A stretch of 64,000 bases of DNA, taken from Streptomyces roseicoloratus (GTDB lineage Bacteria > Actinomycetota > Actinomycetes > Streptomycetales > Streptomycetaceae). The position numbers and the translations under genes are program-made. Below, piece after piece: positions 1 through 9,364 of this stretch (position 1 is its first letter; every line of letters starts with the position of its first letter). The notes below the pieces were generated by a model. It saw only the letters and a program-made list of their open reading frames with translations, searched no databases and was not told where the DNA came from. The DNA is taken from the NCBI RefSeq assembly GCF_004117935.1, contig NZ_SDOY01000170.1, forward strand, positions 124,001-188,000, given 5' to 3'.

Positions 1-510
1 CTGCTCTCACCTCGGCACCGGGGCCCGCTGTGGGCGGGTCGCGCTCTGCCGTATGTCCTCAACGGGCTGCTCGTCAGCGCGTTCGTGCTCGCCGCCGCCG
101 CGGCCGTGCTCGGGCTGCCCGTACCGGTGGAGGCGCTGCCCGGACTCGCTCTGGTGCTGCTCGCCGGAGCCGCGGCCTGCTCGGCGTTCGGGCTCGCGCT
201 CGGGGCACTCGGTCTGCGCTTCCGCGACGTGTTCCTGGTGTCGAACGTGGCGAGCTCGGTCCTGCTGCTCCTGACGGGCGCCGCCGTGCCACGGAACACG
301 CTGCCCGAATGGATGCGGACGACCGGGGAGCTGCTGCCGCTGACCCATGCGGCCGACGCGGCGCGCCGCCTCACCGCGGGCGACGGCCTCGACGCCCGGC
401 TGCTCGGGACGGAGCTGCTGGTCGGCGCGGGCTACGCGATCCTCGCCCTCGCCCTGCTCGCCGTCTTCGAGCGGGGCAGCCGGCGCCGCGCCACGCTCGA
501 CGTGATGTGA
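1..510 (+). CDS. ABC-2 type transporter permease, C-terminal part (5' end outside window)
   Basis: The frame is open from the first base and ends at TGA 508-510, giving about 169 residues. The visible part has at least three hydrophobic segments: one near residues 22-45, one around LVLLAGAAACSAFGLALGAL, and a C-terminal one before the basic end ERGSRRRATLDVM. The stretch LRFRDVFLVSNVASSVLLLL, then a loop with P-x-W and a final membrane helix, is the usual shape of ABC-2/DrrB-type export permeases. I infer it is the membrane half of an exporter whose ATPase lies upstream, outside the window. The substrate cannot be told. It is not operonic with the next gene, which lies 368 bp away behind repetitive DNA. 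Confidence 0.7.
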   Translation: MLSPRHRGPLWAGRALPYVLNGLLVSAFVLAAAAAVLGLPVPVEALPGLALVLLAGAAACSAFGLALGALGLRFRDVFLVSNVASSVLLLLTGAAVPRNTLPEWMRTTGELLPLTHAADAARRLTAGDGLDARLLGTELLVGAGYAILALALLAVFERGSRRRATLDVM

Positions 511-589
511 GCGGGGTGACGTCGGCAACAGGACGAGCGGACGTGACGGGCCGACGTGAGGGGCCGAAGTGAGGGGCCGATGTGACGGG

Positions 590-703
590 TGACGTGGCGA
601 GCCCAGGAGACAGAACGACCTGACGGGACGACGTGACGACGGGACGACGTGACGACGAGAGGACGTGACGACGTGACGACGTGACGACGTGACGACGTGA
701 CGA
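590..703. repeat. GACGTGAC 8-bp tandem repeat in the gene-end spacer
   Basis: The spacer 511-878 carries no convincing gene. From 662 to 703 the 8-mer GACGTGAC is repeated about five times perfectly; degenerate copies (gacgggacgacgtgacgac) extend back to about 590. The last codons and stop of the upstream permease gene (GACGTGATGTGA) resemble the repeat unit, so the array may have been seeded from the gene end. Confidence 0.8.
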
Positions 704-878
704 AGGAAGGAGGGTGGAAGGGGGACTACCGGCCATCCTCGTGAAACCGTTCGGGCCCGACCGTGCCGTTCAGCGTGCGTTCGCGCTGGTGACGCCCTGC
801 CGACGCCCGGAGGTGCCAGCCTCGCCCCCGGGGCCGAGAGGCGCCGGAAAGTGACGGGCGAGGGGACGGGGTACGGGC

Positions 879-1076
879 ATGGAGAGCGGTCCGGCGATCT
901 TCGCGGGAGCGGCGTTCACGCTGTTCGGAGCCGCGCTGCTGTGCTGGACGGGCGTCCGCGTGCGGTACGGCGAGCCCGTCGCGGCCGGCGTGGCGCGGCG
1001 CACCGCGGCGGTGCTCACGGGCCTCTTCGGGGCCGGCTCGCTCCTCCTCGGGATCTGGTGCTTCGGGCGGCTGTGA
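879..1076 (+). CDS. small two-helix membrane protein
   Basis: This is a 65-residue ORF starting at ATG 879 behind the purine-rich stretch GGGGACGGGGTACGGGC. It shows two hydrophobic helices, about residues 7-27 (AIFAGAAFTLFGAALLCWTGV) and 44-62 (AVLTGLFGAGSLLLGIWCF), joined by a basic loop. The pattern predicts a helical hairpin in the cytoplasmic membrane. I recognise no family. It lies just upstream of topA in the same direction but 262 bp away, so it is probably a separate transcript. Codon use matches its neighbours. Confidence 0.6.
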   Translation: MESGPAIFAGAAFTLFGAALLCWTGVRVRYGEPVAAGVARRTAAVLTGLFGAGSLLLGIWCFGRL

Positions 1077-1180
1077 AACGGACCCGGCCGGATGGTCGCC
1101 CCGGCCTGTCCGGGAGTCCGGGCGGCAGGAAGGGCAGGAGTCGGGTTACCGTTCGAGTGGCCGTTGCGGGCTTTCGCCGT

Positions 1181-1211
1181 TTGACACGGGGGCGGGTTGT
1201 ACCGTCACACT
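1181..1211 (+). promoter_or_regulatory. candidate topA promoter
   Basis: A consensus -35 hexamer TTGACA lies at 1181-1186. A weak -10 (CACACT, 1206-1211) follows at a 19-bp spacing. The -35 is convincing and the -10 is not. The leader down to the start at 1339 is rich in CGTAC/GCAGTACG repeats that could form structure. Confidence 0.35.
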
Positions 1212-1338
1212 CCGCAGCGACGTCAGCGTCACCGTACGTGTCGCTGCCGTGCGTGCCAGCGCAGCCCGTACGCAGTGCGTCGTACGGTCGCAGTACGCAG
1301 TACGTGCCAGAGAGCGTCGACCGGAGAGAAGAGCGAAG

Positions 1339-4182
1339 TTGTCCCCGACCAGCGAGACCGCACAGGGCGGCCGCCGACTCGTCATCGTCGAGTCGCCTGC
1401 CAAGGCGAAGACGATCAAGGGCTACCTCGGCCCCGGCTACGTCGTCGAGGCGAGCGTCGGGCACATCCGCGACCTCCCGAGCGGCGCCGCCGAGGTGCCC
1501 GAGAAGTACACCGGCGAGGTGCGCCGTCTCGGCGTCGACGTCGATCACGACTTCGCGCCCATCTACGTCGTCAACGCCGACAAGAAGGCGCAGGTCAGGA
1601 AGCTCAAGGAGCTGCTGGCCGAGTCCGACGAGCTCTTCCTCGCCACCGATGAGGACCGCGAGGGCGAGGCCATCGCGTGGCACCTCCAGGAGGTCCTCAA
1701 GCCCAAGGTGCCCGTGCACCGGATGGTCTTCCACGAGATCACCAAGGACGCCATCCAGCAGGCCGTGCGCAACCCGCGCGAGCTCAACAAGCGGATGGTC
1801 GACGCCCAGGAGACCCGCCGCATCCTCGACCGCCTCTACGGCTACGAGGTGTCGCCGGTCCTCTGGAAAAAGGTCATGCGCGGCCTGTCCGCCGGCCGCG
1901 TCCAGTCCGTCGCCACCCGGCTCGTCGTCGAGCGCGAGCGCGAGCGCATCGCCTTCCGCTCCGCCGAGTACTGGGACCTCACCGGCACCTTCTCCACCGG
2001 CCGCGCCGGCGACCCGTCCGACCCGTCGTCCCTGGTCGCACGGCTCGCGACGGTCGACGGCAAGCGGGTCGCACAGGGCCGTGACTTCGGCGCCGACGGG
2101 CAGCTGAAGACCGCGAACGTGCTCCACCTCGACGAGGGGAAGGCCCGCGCGCTCGCCGCCTCCCTCGCCGACACCCGCTTCTCCGTCCGCTCGGTCGAGT
2201 CGAAGCCGTACCGCCGCTCCCCGTACGCGCCGTTCCGCACCACCACCCTCCAGCAGGAGGCCAGCCGTAAGCTCGGCTTCGGCGCGAAGGCGACCATGCA
2301 GGTGGCGCAGAAGCTGTACGAGAACGGCTTCATCACCTACATGCGTACGGACTCCACGGTGCTGTCCGAGACCGCCGTGTCGGCGGCCCGCGCCCAGGTC
2401 ACGCAGCTGTACGGCGCCGACTACCTGCCGGAGAAGCCGCGCGTCTACGCCGGCAAGGTCAAGAACGCCCAGGAGGCGCACGAGGCGATCAGGCCTTCGG
2501 GTGATCGTTTCCGCACCCCGGCGGAGACCGGTCTGACCGGTGACCAGTTCCGGCTCTACGAGCTGATCTGGAAGCGGACCGTCGCCTCCCAGATGAAGGA
2601 CGCGACCGGCAACTCCGTCACCGTCAGGATCGGCGGCACCGCCGCCGACGGCCGCGACGCCGAGTTCACGGCCTCCGGCAAGACCATCACCTTCCACGGC
2701 TTCATGAAGGCCTACGTCGAGGGCGCCGACGACCCGAACGCGGAGCTCGACGACCGCGAGCGGCGCCTGCCGCAGGTCGCCGAGGGCGACGCGCTCGCCG
2801 CCGAGGAGATCACCGCCGACGGCCACGCCACCAAGCCGCCGGCCCGCTACACCGAGGCCAGCCTGGTCAAGGAGCTCGAAGAGCGCGAGATCGGCCGCCC
2901 GTCGACGTACGCCTCGATCATCGGCACCATCCTCGACCGCGGCTACGTCTTCAAGAAGGGCACGGCCCTCGTGCCGTCCTTCCTGTCCTTCGCCGTGGTC
3001 AACCTCCTGGAGAAGCACTTCGGGCGGCTCGTCGACTACGACTTCACCGCCAGGATGGAGGACGACCTCGACCGCATCGCGCGCGGCGAGGCCCAGGCGG
3101 TGCCGTGGCTGAAGCGCTTCTACTTCGGCGAGGGCGGCGCCACCGGCCCCGAGGGCTCCGGTGCTGCGGACGCCGGCAACGGCGACGGCGACCACCTCGG
3201 CGGTCTGAAGGAGCTCGTCACCGACCTCGGCGCGATCGACGCGCGCGAGATCTCCTCCTTCCCGGTCGGCAACGGCATCGTGCTCCGCGTCGGCCGCTAC
3301 GGCCCGTACGTCGAGCGCGGCGAGAAGGACCAGGAAGGCCACCAGCGCGCCGACGTGCCCGGTGACATGGCGCCGGACGAGCTGACCGTCGAGTACGCCG
3401 AGGAACTGCTCGCCAAGCCGAGCGGCGACTTCGAGCTGGGCACCGACCCGGCCAGCGGCAACATGATCGTCGCCAAGGACGGCCGCTACGGCCCGTACGT
3501 GACGGAGATCCTGCCCGAGGACACCCCGAAGACCGGCAAGAACGCGGTCAAGCCGCGCACCGCCTCGCTCTTCAAGACGATGTCGGTCGACACGGTGACC
3601 CTCGAGGAGGCCCTCAAGCTGATGTCGCTGCCGCGCGTCGTCGGCACCGACGCCGAGGGCGTCGAGATCACCGCGCAGAACGGCCGCTACGGCCCGTACC
3701 TCAAGAAGGGCACGGACTCGCGGTCCCTCACCGACGAGGAGCAGCTGTTCACGATCACGCTGGAGGAGGCGCTGGCGATCTACGCCCAGCCCAAGCAGCG
3801 TGGCCGGGCCGCCGCCAAGCCTCCGCTGAAGGAGCTCGGCACCGACCCCGTCAGCGAGAAGCCCGTGGTCGTCAAGGACGGCCGCTTCGGCCCGTACGTG
3901 ACCGACGGCGAGACCAACGCCACCCTGCGCACCGGCGACAGCGTGGAGACGATCACGCCCGAGCGCGGCTACGAGCTGCTCGCCGAGAAGCGGGCCAAGG
4001 GCCCCGCGAAGAAGGCGGCCAAGAAGGCGCCCGCGAAGAAGACCGCCACCAAGAAGACGGCGGCCAAGAAGACGACGACGGCCAAGACCGCGGCGAAGAA
4101 GACCACCGCCGCGAAGAAGACCACGACGGCGAAGAAGACCACCGCCGCCGCCAAGAAGACGGCGGCCGCGAAGCCGGAGTGA
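1339..4182 (+). CDS. topA: DNA topoisomerase I (type IA)
   Basis: This 947-residue enzyme relaxes negatively supercoiled DNA by single-strand passage. The TOPRIM start RRLVIVESPAKAKTIKGYLG is near residue 13, with the acidic motif ATDEDREGEAIAWHL near 120. The active-site tyrosine lies in FITYMRTDST (around residue 335). The C-terminus has four repeated zinc-less topo-C modules, each with a GRYGPYV or GRFGPYV signature, then a roughly 60-residue Lys/Ala/Thr tail (AAKKTTAAKKTTTAKK) typical of Streptomyces TopA and thought to aid processivity. I chose TTG 1339 because the conserved protein begins at SPTSETAQGG and a GAGAGAAGAG ribosome site lies about 6 nt upstream. The longer ATG-started frame adds a non-conserved, repeat-derived leader. 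A strong terminator follows. Confidence 0.97.
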   Translation: MSPTSETAQGGRRLVIVESPAKAKTIKGYLGPGYVVEASVGHIRDLPSGAAEVPEKYTGEVRRLGVDVDHDFAPIYVVNADKKAQVRKLKELLAESDELFLATDEDREGEAIAWHLQEVLKPKVPVHRMVFHEITKDAIQQAVRNPRELNKRMVDAQETRRILDRLYGYEVSPVLWKKVMRGLSAGRVQSVATRLVVERERERIAFRSAEYWDLTGTFSTGRAGDPSDPSSLVARLATVDGKRVAQGRDFGADGQLKTANVLHLDEGKARALAASLADTRFSVRSVESKPYRRSPYAPFRTTTLQQEASRKLGFGAKATMQVAQKLYENGFITYMRTDSTVLSETAVSAARAQVTQLYGADYLPEKPRVYAGKVKNAQEAHEAIRPSGDRFRTPAETGLTGDQFRLYELIWKRTVASQMKDATGNSVTVRIGGTAADGRDAEFTASGKTITFHGFMKAYVEGADDPNAELDDRERRLPQVAEGDALAAEEITADGHATKPPARYTEASLVKELEEREIGRPSTYASIIGTILDRGYVFKKGTALVPSFLSFAVVNLLEKHFGRLVDYDFTARMEDDLDRIARGEAQAVPWLKRFYFGEGGATGPEGSGAADAGNGDGDHLGGLKELVTDLGAIDAREISSFPVGNGIVLRVGRYGPYVERGEKDQEGHQRADVPGDMAPDELTVEYAEELLAKPSGDFELGTDPASGNMIVAKDGRYGPYVTEILPEDTPKTGKNAVKPRTASLFKTMSVDTVTLEEALKLMSLPRVVGTDAEGVEITAQNGRYGPYLKKGTDSRSLTDEEQLFTITLEEALAIYAQPKQRGRAAAKPPLKELGTDPVSEKPVVVKDGRFGPYVTDGETNATLRTGDSVETITPERGYELLAEKRAKGPAKKAAKKAPAKKTATKKTAAKKTTTAKTAAKKTTAAKKTTTAKKTTAAAKKTAAAKPE

Positions 4183-4209
4183 CGCGGCCGGAGTGACGCT
4201 CGCGACACC

Positions 4210-4253
4210 GCGGGGAGGGCAGGGGCCACGGCGCCCGCCCTCCCCGCTTCTTT
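4210..4253 (+). terminator. rho-independent-type terminator after topA
   Basis: An 11-bp perfect stem (GCGGGGAGGGC at 4210-4220, GCCCTCCCCGC at 4237-4247) is followed by TTCTTTG. It separates topA from tmk. Confidence 0.85.
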
Positions 4254-4302
4254 GTTCGGGCGGAGGCCACGGGCAGCAAGGCCCTCCGGATAGGGTGGAC
4301 GG

Positions 4303-7300
4303 ATGACGCGAGCAGAGCAGCCAGACACCGACGCCGCACTCGTCGCCGATTCCCGGGAGCGTGCCGTACGGGCCCTCTTGCGCCATCAGCCCCTGCGAAG
4401 GCTGTGGAGCGCCCAGTTCACCGGTAGCACGGGCGACGCCCTCGCCCTCCTCGTCCTGGTGCTGCTCGGCCTCCATGCGGCCGTCGTCAGCGGTGCGCTG
4501 GGCGGCGGATACCGGGGCGCCGCGCTCGCCGTCGCCGCCGTCATCGGCGTACGGATGCTCGCCGCGGTCCTCTTCGGCGCCGTGCTGCTCGGCCCGCTCA
4601 CCGCGCTGACCGCGTCCGGCGGCCCGCTCGACCGCCGCTGGACCATGATCGGCGCCGACGCGGTACGGCTCGCGCTGCTCGTCGTCGCCCCGCTGTGGCT
4701 CGACTGGACCCGGGACGGCGCCCTCCCGGCCCTGCTCGGCACCGTCTTCGTCGCCGGCGCCGCCGAACGCCTGTGGACGATCGCCAGGGAAGGCGCGGCG
4801 CCCGCGCTGCTGCCCGCCCCGCCGATCGAGGGCGAGGCCGTCCGGCCGCTGCCCGACCACCTCGGCGCGCTGCGCACGCTCAGCCTGCGCACCGGATTCC
4901 TCGCGGTACCCACGGCCGCCGCCGTCCTGCTGCTCGCGACGCTCGTGGGCAACCTGCTCGGCAGCGGCATCGACTGGTTCGGCGAGCACCAGGCCGCCCT
5001 CGGCTCGTACGTCGCCGCCGGCCTGTTCGCGGCGTCCGTCTCCCTCCTGTGGTTCCTGGAGCTGCCCGGCGGCCAGACCCCGCGGCCCCGCTCGCCCCTG
5101 GAGGGCCTGCGCCGCCCGTCGAGCGGCGGCCAGGGCCCCGAGAAGGGCCGCACCGGCGCGCTCGGACTGATCGTGCTCGCCTCCGCCACCGTCGCCGGCG
5201 CCATCGCGGCCGCCGCGGCCGTCTCCGTGCTCCACGCGGGCGACCTGGGCGGCGGGCCCGTCACGTACGCGCTGCTGATCCTCGCGCTCAGCGGCGCGAC
5301 CGCCGTCGGCATCCGCACCGCCGGATCCGTGCTCACCGTGCTCTCGCGGCGCCGGCTGTTCGCGCTGGCCGTCGCCGTCACCGGCATCGCCCTGCTCGCG
5401 ATGGGCCTGGTGCCCGACACGGCGACCGTGCTCGCGCTCGCCGCCCTCGCCGGTTACGCCGCCGGAGTCGCCGCCCGCACCGGGCACAGCCTCGCCGAAC
5501 AGGAGACCGAGGAGGCCCGCAGGCCGCGGGTCGCCGAGCACCTCCGGGCCGTCGCCCGCGTCGGCATCGGGACCGGCGCCCTCGGCGCGCCGCTGCTCGC
5601 CGCCGCGATCGGCCCGCACCGGCTCGCCTCCGGCAGCTTCGTCTTCGCCCACGGCGGCGCCGCGTTCACCCTGATGCTGGTCGGCGCGCTGCTGCTGCCG
5701 GTCGCCGCGCTCGTCCTCGCCAAGACCGACGACCGGTCCGGCGTCCCGCTCCGCCGCGACCTGCGCGACGCGCTGCGCGGCGCCGACCCGGCCCAGGCGC
5801 CCTCGCCGACCGGCTTCTTCATCGCCCTGGAGGGCGGCGACGGCGCCGGCAAGTCCACCCAGGTCCAGGCGCTCGCCGACTGGATCCGCGCCAAGGGCCA
5901 CGAGGTCGTCGTCACCCGCGAGCCCGGCGCCACGCCGATCGGCAAGCGGCTCCGCTCGATCCTGCTCGACGTGTCGTCGGCGGGCCTCTCGAACCGCGCC
6001 GAGGCGCTCCTGTACGCGGCCGACCGCGCCGAGCACGTCGACTCGCTGGTCCGGCCCGCCCTGGAGCGGGGCGCGGTGGTGATCTCCGACCGGTACATCG
6101 ACTCGTCCGTCGCCTACCAGGGCGCCGGACGCGACCTGTCCCCGACCGAGATCGCCCGCATCAACCGCTGGGCCACCGGCGGGCTCGTCCCGCACCTGAC
6201 CGTGCTCCTCGACGTCTCCCCGGAGACCGCGCGCGAGCGCTTCACCGAGGCGCCCGACCGGCTCGAGTCCGAGCCGCCCGAGTTCCACGCGCGCGTGCGG
6301 GCCGGTTTCCTCGCCCTCGCCGCCGGCGACCCCGGCCGTTACCTCGTCGTCGACGCCGGCCAGGAGCCCGAGGCCGTCACCACCGTCGTACGCCACCGGC
6401 TCGACCGGATGCTGCCGCTCTCCGAGGCCGAGGTGAAGGCCCAGGAGGAGGCGCGCAGGAAGGCCGAGGAGGAGGCCCGGCGCAAGGCCGAGGAAGAGGC
6501 CGCCCGCAAGGCCGAGGAGGAGCGCCTGGAGCGCGAGCGCCAGGAGCAGCTCGCCAAGCTCCGTGCCGAGGAGGAGGCGCGGCGCAAGGCCGAGGAGGAA
6601 GAGGCCCGGCGCCTGGAGGCCGAACGGCAGGCCGAGGAGGCCCGGCAGCGCGCCGAGGAGGCGCGGATCGCCGCAGAGGAGGAGCGCAGGCGGCGCGAGG
6701 CCGAGGAGAAGGCCCGCCGCGAGGAGGAGGAACGGCGCCGCAAGGAGGCCGAGGAGGAGGCCCGGCTGCGGGCCGAGGCCGAGGAGCGCCGCAAGGAGAA
6801 GCAGCGCAAGGCCGAGGAGGCCCTGCTGCGCGCCGAGGAGGCCCGCCGGCTCGCGGAGGCCGCCGCGGCGAAGGCGGCCGAGGAGGCCGCGGCGCGCAAG
6901 GCGGCCGAAGAGGCTGCCGCCCTGCGGGCAGCGGAGCAGAAGGCAGCGGCGGAGCGCGCGGCTGCGGAGCAGGCCGCGGCCGAGCGTGCGGCTGCGGCGA
7001 AGGCCGCCGCGGAGCAGGCTGCCGCCGAGCGGGCCGTCGCCGAGAAGGCTGCTGCCGAGAAGGCGGAGGCCGAGCGCCGGGCGGAGGCCGCGCGCCGGGC
7101 CGCCGAGGCGAAGGCGCTGGAGGAGTCGGCGAACGAGGTCACGGTCGAGACCCCGATCGTGCGGCCGAACCTGACCAAGGGCCCGGACATGACCAAGCGC
7201 CCGGAGCGGGGCCGGGGCGCGGACCCGCGGGCGGGTGCCGCGTACGTCCCGGAGGCGGACGACGCGCCGACCGTGTCGCCGAACGAGATCACCGTCCCGA

Positions 7301-7689
7301 CCCCCGTCGTGCGGCTCGACCAGGAGACCACGGTCATCCCTCGGATCCGGGAGACCGGGCCCCGCGAGGTCGACGAGACGGCCGTGCTGCCGTCCGTGCG
7401 GGACGACGCCCCGGCCGACCGGGTGCCGCAGGGCTTCTTCCGCGACGAGCAGGACGACCGGGACGCCCGGGACGTTCAGGCCGGACGGGACGACCGGGCC
7501 GGACGGGACGGTTCGACGGGGGCGAACGACCGCACCCGCGAGCTGCCCCAGCTCGACGAGCAGGGCCGGCCGCGGCGCCGCTCCGACTGGGCCGAGGAGA
7601 CGCCGCTCGACGACCTCCCGACCCTCGCGGACGAACTGCTGGGCGCCTTCGGCGACGACGACGAGGACGACCGCCGGCGTCGCGGCTGA
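4303..7689 (+). CDS. tmk: MFS-like membrane domain / dTMP kinase fusion with coiled-coil tail
   Basis: A 1128-residue protein in three blocks. Residues about 25-490 form a multi-helix membrane domain resembling an MFS transporter. Residues about 504-705 form a complete thymidylate kinase (dTMP + ATP to dTDP + ADP), with P-loop GGDGAGKST near 510, TREPG, SDRYIDSSVAYQGAGR and the LID region. Residues about 705-950 form a highly charged Glu/Ala/Arg/Lys coiled coil (AEEEARRKAEEE repeats), followed by an acidic low-complexity end. Family members outside actinobacteria are only about 210 residues. The fusion is, as I recall, normal in Streptomyces, so it is not a local accident. The membrane part suggests that dTDP synthesis is tethered to the membrane. 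Its transport activity is unproven. The ATG at 4303 has weak ribosome-site support. Confidence 0.92.
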   Translation: MTRAEQPDTDAALVADSRERAVRALLRHQPLRRLWSAQFTGSTGDALALLVLVLLGLHAAVVSGALGGGYRGAALAVAAVIGVRMLAAVLFGAVLLGPLTALTASGGPLDRRWTMIGADAVRLALLVVAPLWLDWTRDGALPALLGTVFVAGAAERLWTIAREGAAPALLPAPPIEGEAVRPLPDHLGALRTLSLRTGFLAVPTAAAVLLLATLVGNLLGSGIDWFGEHQAALGSYVAAGLFAASVSLLWFLELPGGQTPRPRSPLEGLRRPSSGGQGPEKGRTGALGLIVLASATVAGAIAAAAAVSVLHAGDLGGGPVTYALLILALSGATAVGIRTAGSVLTVLSRRRLFALAVAVTGIALLAMGLVPDTATVLALAALAGYAAGVAARTGHSLAEQETEEARRPRVAEHLRAVARVGIGTGALGAPLLAAAIGPHRLASGSFVFAHGGAAFTLMLVGALLLPVAALVLAKTDDRSGVPLRRDLRDALRGADPAQAPSPTGFFIALEGGDGAGKSTQVQALADWIRAKGHEVVVTREPGATPIGKRLRSILLDVSSAGLSNRAEALLYAADRAEHVDSLVRPALERGAVVISDRYIDSSVAYQGAGRDLSPTEIARINRWATGGLVPHLTVLLDVSPETARERFTEAPDRLESEPPEFHARVRAGFLALAAGDPGRYLVVDAGQEPEAVTTVVRHRLDRMLPLSEAEVKAQEEARRKAEEEARRKAEEEAARKAEEERLERERQEQLAKLRAEEEARRKAEEEEARRLEAERQAEEARQRAEEARIAAEEERRRREAEEKARREEEERRRKEAEEEARLRAEAEERRKEKQRKAEEALLRAEEARRLAEAAAAKAAEEAAARKAAEEAAALRAAEQKAAAERAAAEQAAAERAAAAKAAAEQAAAERAVAEKAAAEKAEAERRAEAARRAAEAKALEESANEVTVETPIVRPNLTKGPDMTKRPERGRGADPRAGAAYVPEADDAPTVSPNEITVPTPVVRLDQETTVIPRIRETGPREVDETAVLPSVRDDAPADRVPQGFFRDEQDDRDARDVQAGRDDRAGRDGSTGANDRTRELPQLDEQGRPRRRSDWAEETPLDDLPTLADELLGAFGDDDEDDRRRRG

Positions 7690-7930
7690 GGAGGCCCGGG
7701 CGGGCGGCGCGGCTGAGGGGACTCGCGTGGGCGGCGCGGCTGACGGGACTCGCGCGGCGGCGCGGCTGAGAGGACCTGGGCCCGAAGGGATGTGCCTGAG
7801 GGGACCTGGGTCCGAAGGGATGTGCCTGAGGGGCCTCTGACCGAGGGGCCTTTGACGGGGGACGCGCTGGGAGGCCTCTGTAGGCGGGACCCGCTGGGAG
7901 GCCCCTGTAGGCGGGACCCGCTGTCAGACG
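7690..7930. repeat. three families of short tandem repeats after tmk
   Basis: The 284-bp spacer before holB is almost entirely repeats. There are three copies of a roughly 27-bp unit ending GGCGGCGCGGCTGAG, which matches the tmk 3' end CGTCGCGGCTGA. Next come two copies of a roughly 30-bp unit with GAAGGGATGTGCCTGAGG. Last are two copies of a 27-bp unit with CTGTAGGCGGGACCCGCTG. No gene is credible here. Confidence 0.85.
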
Positions 7931-7973
7931 GGTGCCCCACAATGGGGGGCGTACCTGAGGAGGGGCAGCAGAC

Positions 7974-9176
7974 ATGGCCGTATGGGACGACCTCGTGGGG
8001 CAGCCGCGGGTCGAGGAGCAGCTGGCCGCCGCCGCGCGCGACGCCGACGCGCTCGTGACCGCGCACGCCGCCGGCGTGGCCGCTCCCGAGGCGTCCAAGA
8101 TGACGCACGCGTGGCTGTTCACCGGCCCCCCCGGGGCCGGTCGGGACACGGCGGCGCGGGCGTTCGCCGCGGCGCTGCAGTGCGTCAGCCCGGACCGGGC
8201 GCTGGGCGGCGCGCCGGGCTGCGGCTTCTGCGACGGCTGCCACACGGCCCTGGTGGGCACGCACGCGGACGTCGAAGTGGTGCGGACGGACCTGCTGTCC
8301 ATCGGCGTGAAGGAGACCCGTGACCTGGTCCGGCGGGCCCAGTTGTCGCCCGCCGGTAGACGCTGGCAGGTCATCGTCCTGGAGGACGCGGACCGGCTCA
8401 CCGAGGGCGCGGCGAACGTGCTCCTGAAGGCGGTCGAGGAGCCGGCACCACGCACGGTGTGGCTGCTGTGCGCGCCGTCCCTGGAGGACGTGCTGCCCAC
8501 GATCCGCTCCCGCTGCCGGCACCTGACGCTGACCACACCCTCCGTGGACGCGGTCGCCGACCTGCTGATCCGCCGCGACGGCGTCGAACCGGAGGTGGCG
8601 CACGCCGCCGCCCGGGCCACCCAGGGCCACATCGACCGCGCCCGGCGGCTCGCCACGGACGAGCGGGCGCGGGCCCGCCGCGCGGTCGTGCTGAAGCTGC
8701 CGCTGAGGGTCGGTGACGTCGGCGGCGGGCTGCGCGCGGCGCAGGAGCTGATCGACGCGGCCGCCGAGGACGCGAAGCAGGTCGCCGAGGAGATCGACGT
8801 CAAGGAGACCGAGGAGCTGAAGGCGGCACTCGGCGCGGCCCAGGGCGGCCGGATGCCGCGGGGCACGGCCGGCGCGATGAAGGAGCTGGAGGAGCGCCAG
8901 AAGCGCCGCCGCACCCGCACCCAGCGCGACAGCCTGGACCTCGCGCTGTCCGACCTGACCGGCTTCTACCGCGACGTGCTGGCCCTGCAGCTGCGCGCGG
9001 CGACGCCGCTGGCCAACGAGGACGTACGGGACTCCGTGGAGCGGATCGCCCGCGACACCACGCCCGAGCGCACCCTGCGCCGCATCGAGGCGGTCCTCGC
9101 CTGCCGGGAGGCCCTCGACCGCAACGTGGCGCCGCTGCTGGCGGTGGAGGCCATGACGATGGAGCTGCGCGACTAG
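7974..9176 (+). CDS. holB: DNA polymerase III delta' subunit
   Basis: This 400-residue clamp-loader subunit starts at ATG 7974 behind GAGGAGGGGCAG. The AAA+ fold begins VWDDLVGQPRVEEQL. The P-loop reads GPPGAGRDT, with Arg replacing the catalytic Lys, as expected for the ATPase-dead delta' subunit. The zinc module is present as CGFCDGC plus an upstream Cys. The arginine-finger region is near TIRSRCRHL. The C-terminal half is helical and charged, longer than the E. coli protein, as in other actinobacteria. It would act in the replisome with DnaX and delta to load the beta clamp. The adjacency tmk-holB is common in bacteria. It is probably transcribed separately from tmk because of the repeat-filled spacer. 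Confidence 0.93.
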   Translation: MAVWDDLVGQPRVEEQLAAAARDADALVTAHAAGVAAPEASKMTHAWLFTGPPGAGRDTAARAFAAALQCVSPDRALGGAPGCGFCDGCHTALVGTHADVEVVRTDLLSIGVKETRDLVRRAQLSPAGRRWQVIVLEDADRLTEGAANVLLKAVEEPAPRTVWLLCAPSLEDVLPTIRSRCRHLTLTTPSVDAVADLLIRRDGVEPEVAHAAARATQGHIDRARRLATDERARARRAVVLKLPLRVGDVGGGLRAAQELIDAAAEDAKQVAEEIDVKETEELKAALGAAQGGRMPRGTAGAMKELEERQKRRRTRTQRDSLDLALSDLTGFYRDVLALQLRAATPLANEDVRDSVERIARDTTPERTLRRIEAVLACREALDRNVAPLLAVEAMTMELRD

Positions 9177-9326
9177 GGCGTCCGGCGGATCAGGGGTCGG
9201 GTAGGCCCTGGGACGGTCGCGCCGACGCGTGCGCGTGGCGACCGGCCACGGTGGTGCTGTGCGCGGGCCCCGTCCACGGGCCGAAGCGCTGTCCACAGGA
9301 GGCAGGAGCGGGGAGGCACGGGCGGA

Positions 9327-9356
9327 TTGGACACGTTACGTACCCGTGCCGATACG
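9327..9356 (+). promoter_or_regulatory. candidate promoter of the hydrolase gene
   Basis: TTGGAC (9327-9332), an 18-bp spacer and GATACG (9351-9356) lie immediately before ATG 9365. If used, transcription would start within a few bases of the ATG, giving a leaderless mRNA, which is common in Streptomyces. No Shine-Dalgarno sequence is seen before this ATG, which fits. Confidence 0.5.
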
Positions 9357-9364
9357 CTCCGGGA

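Noticed and set aside
1015..6396. 1793-codon open frame on the minus strand
   Set aside because: It is antisense to topA and tmk, lacks family features and is Gly/Arg/Ala/Val-rich, as expected from third-position GC bias.
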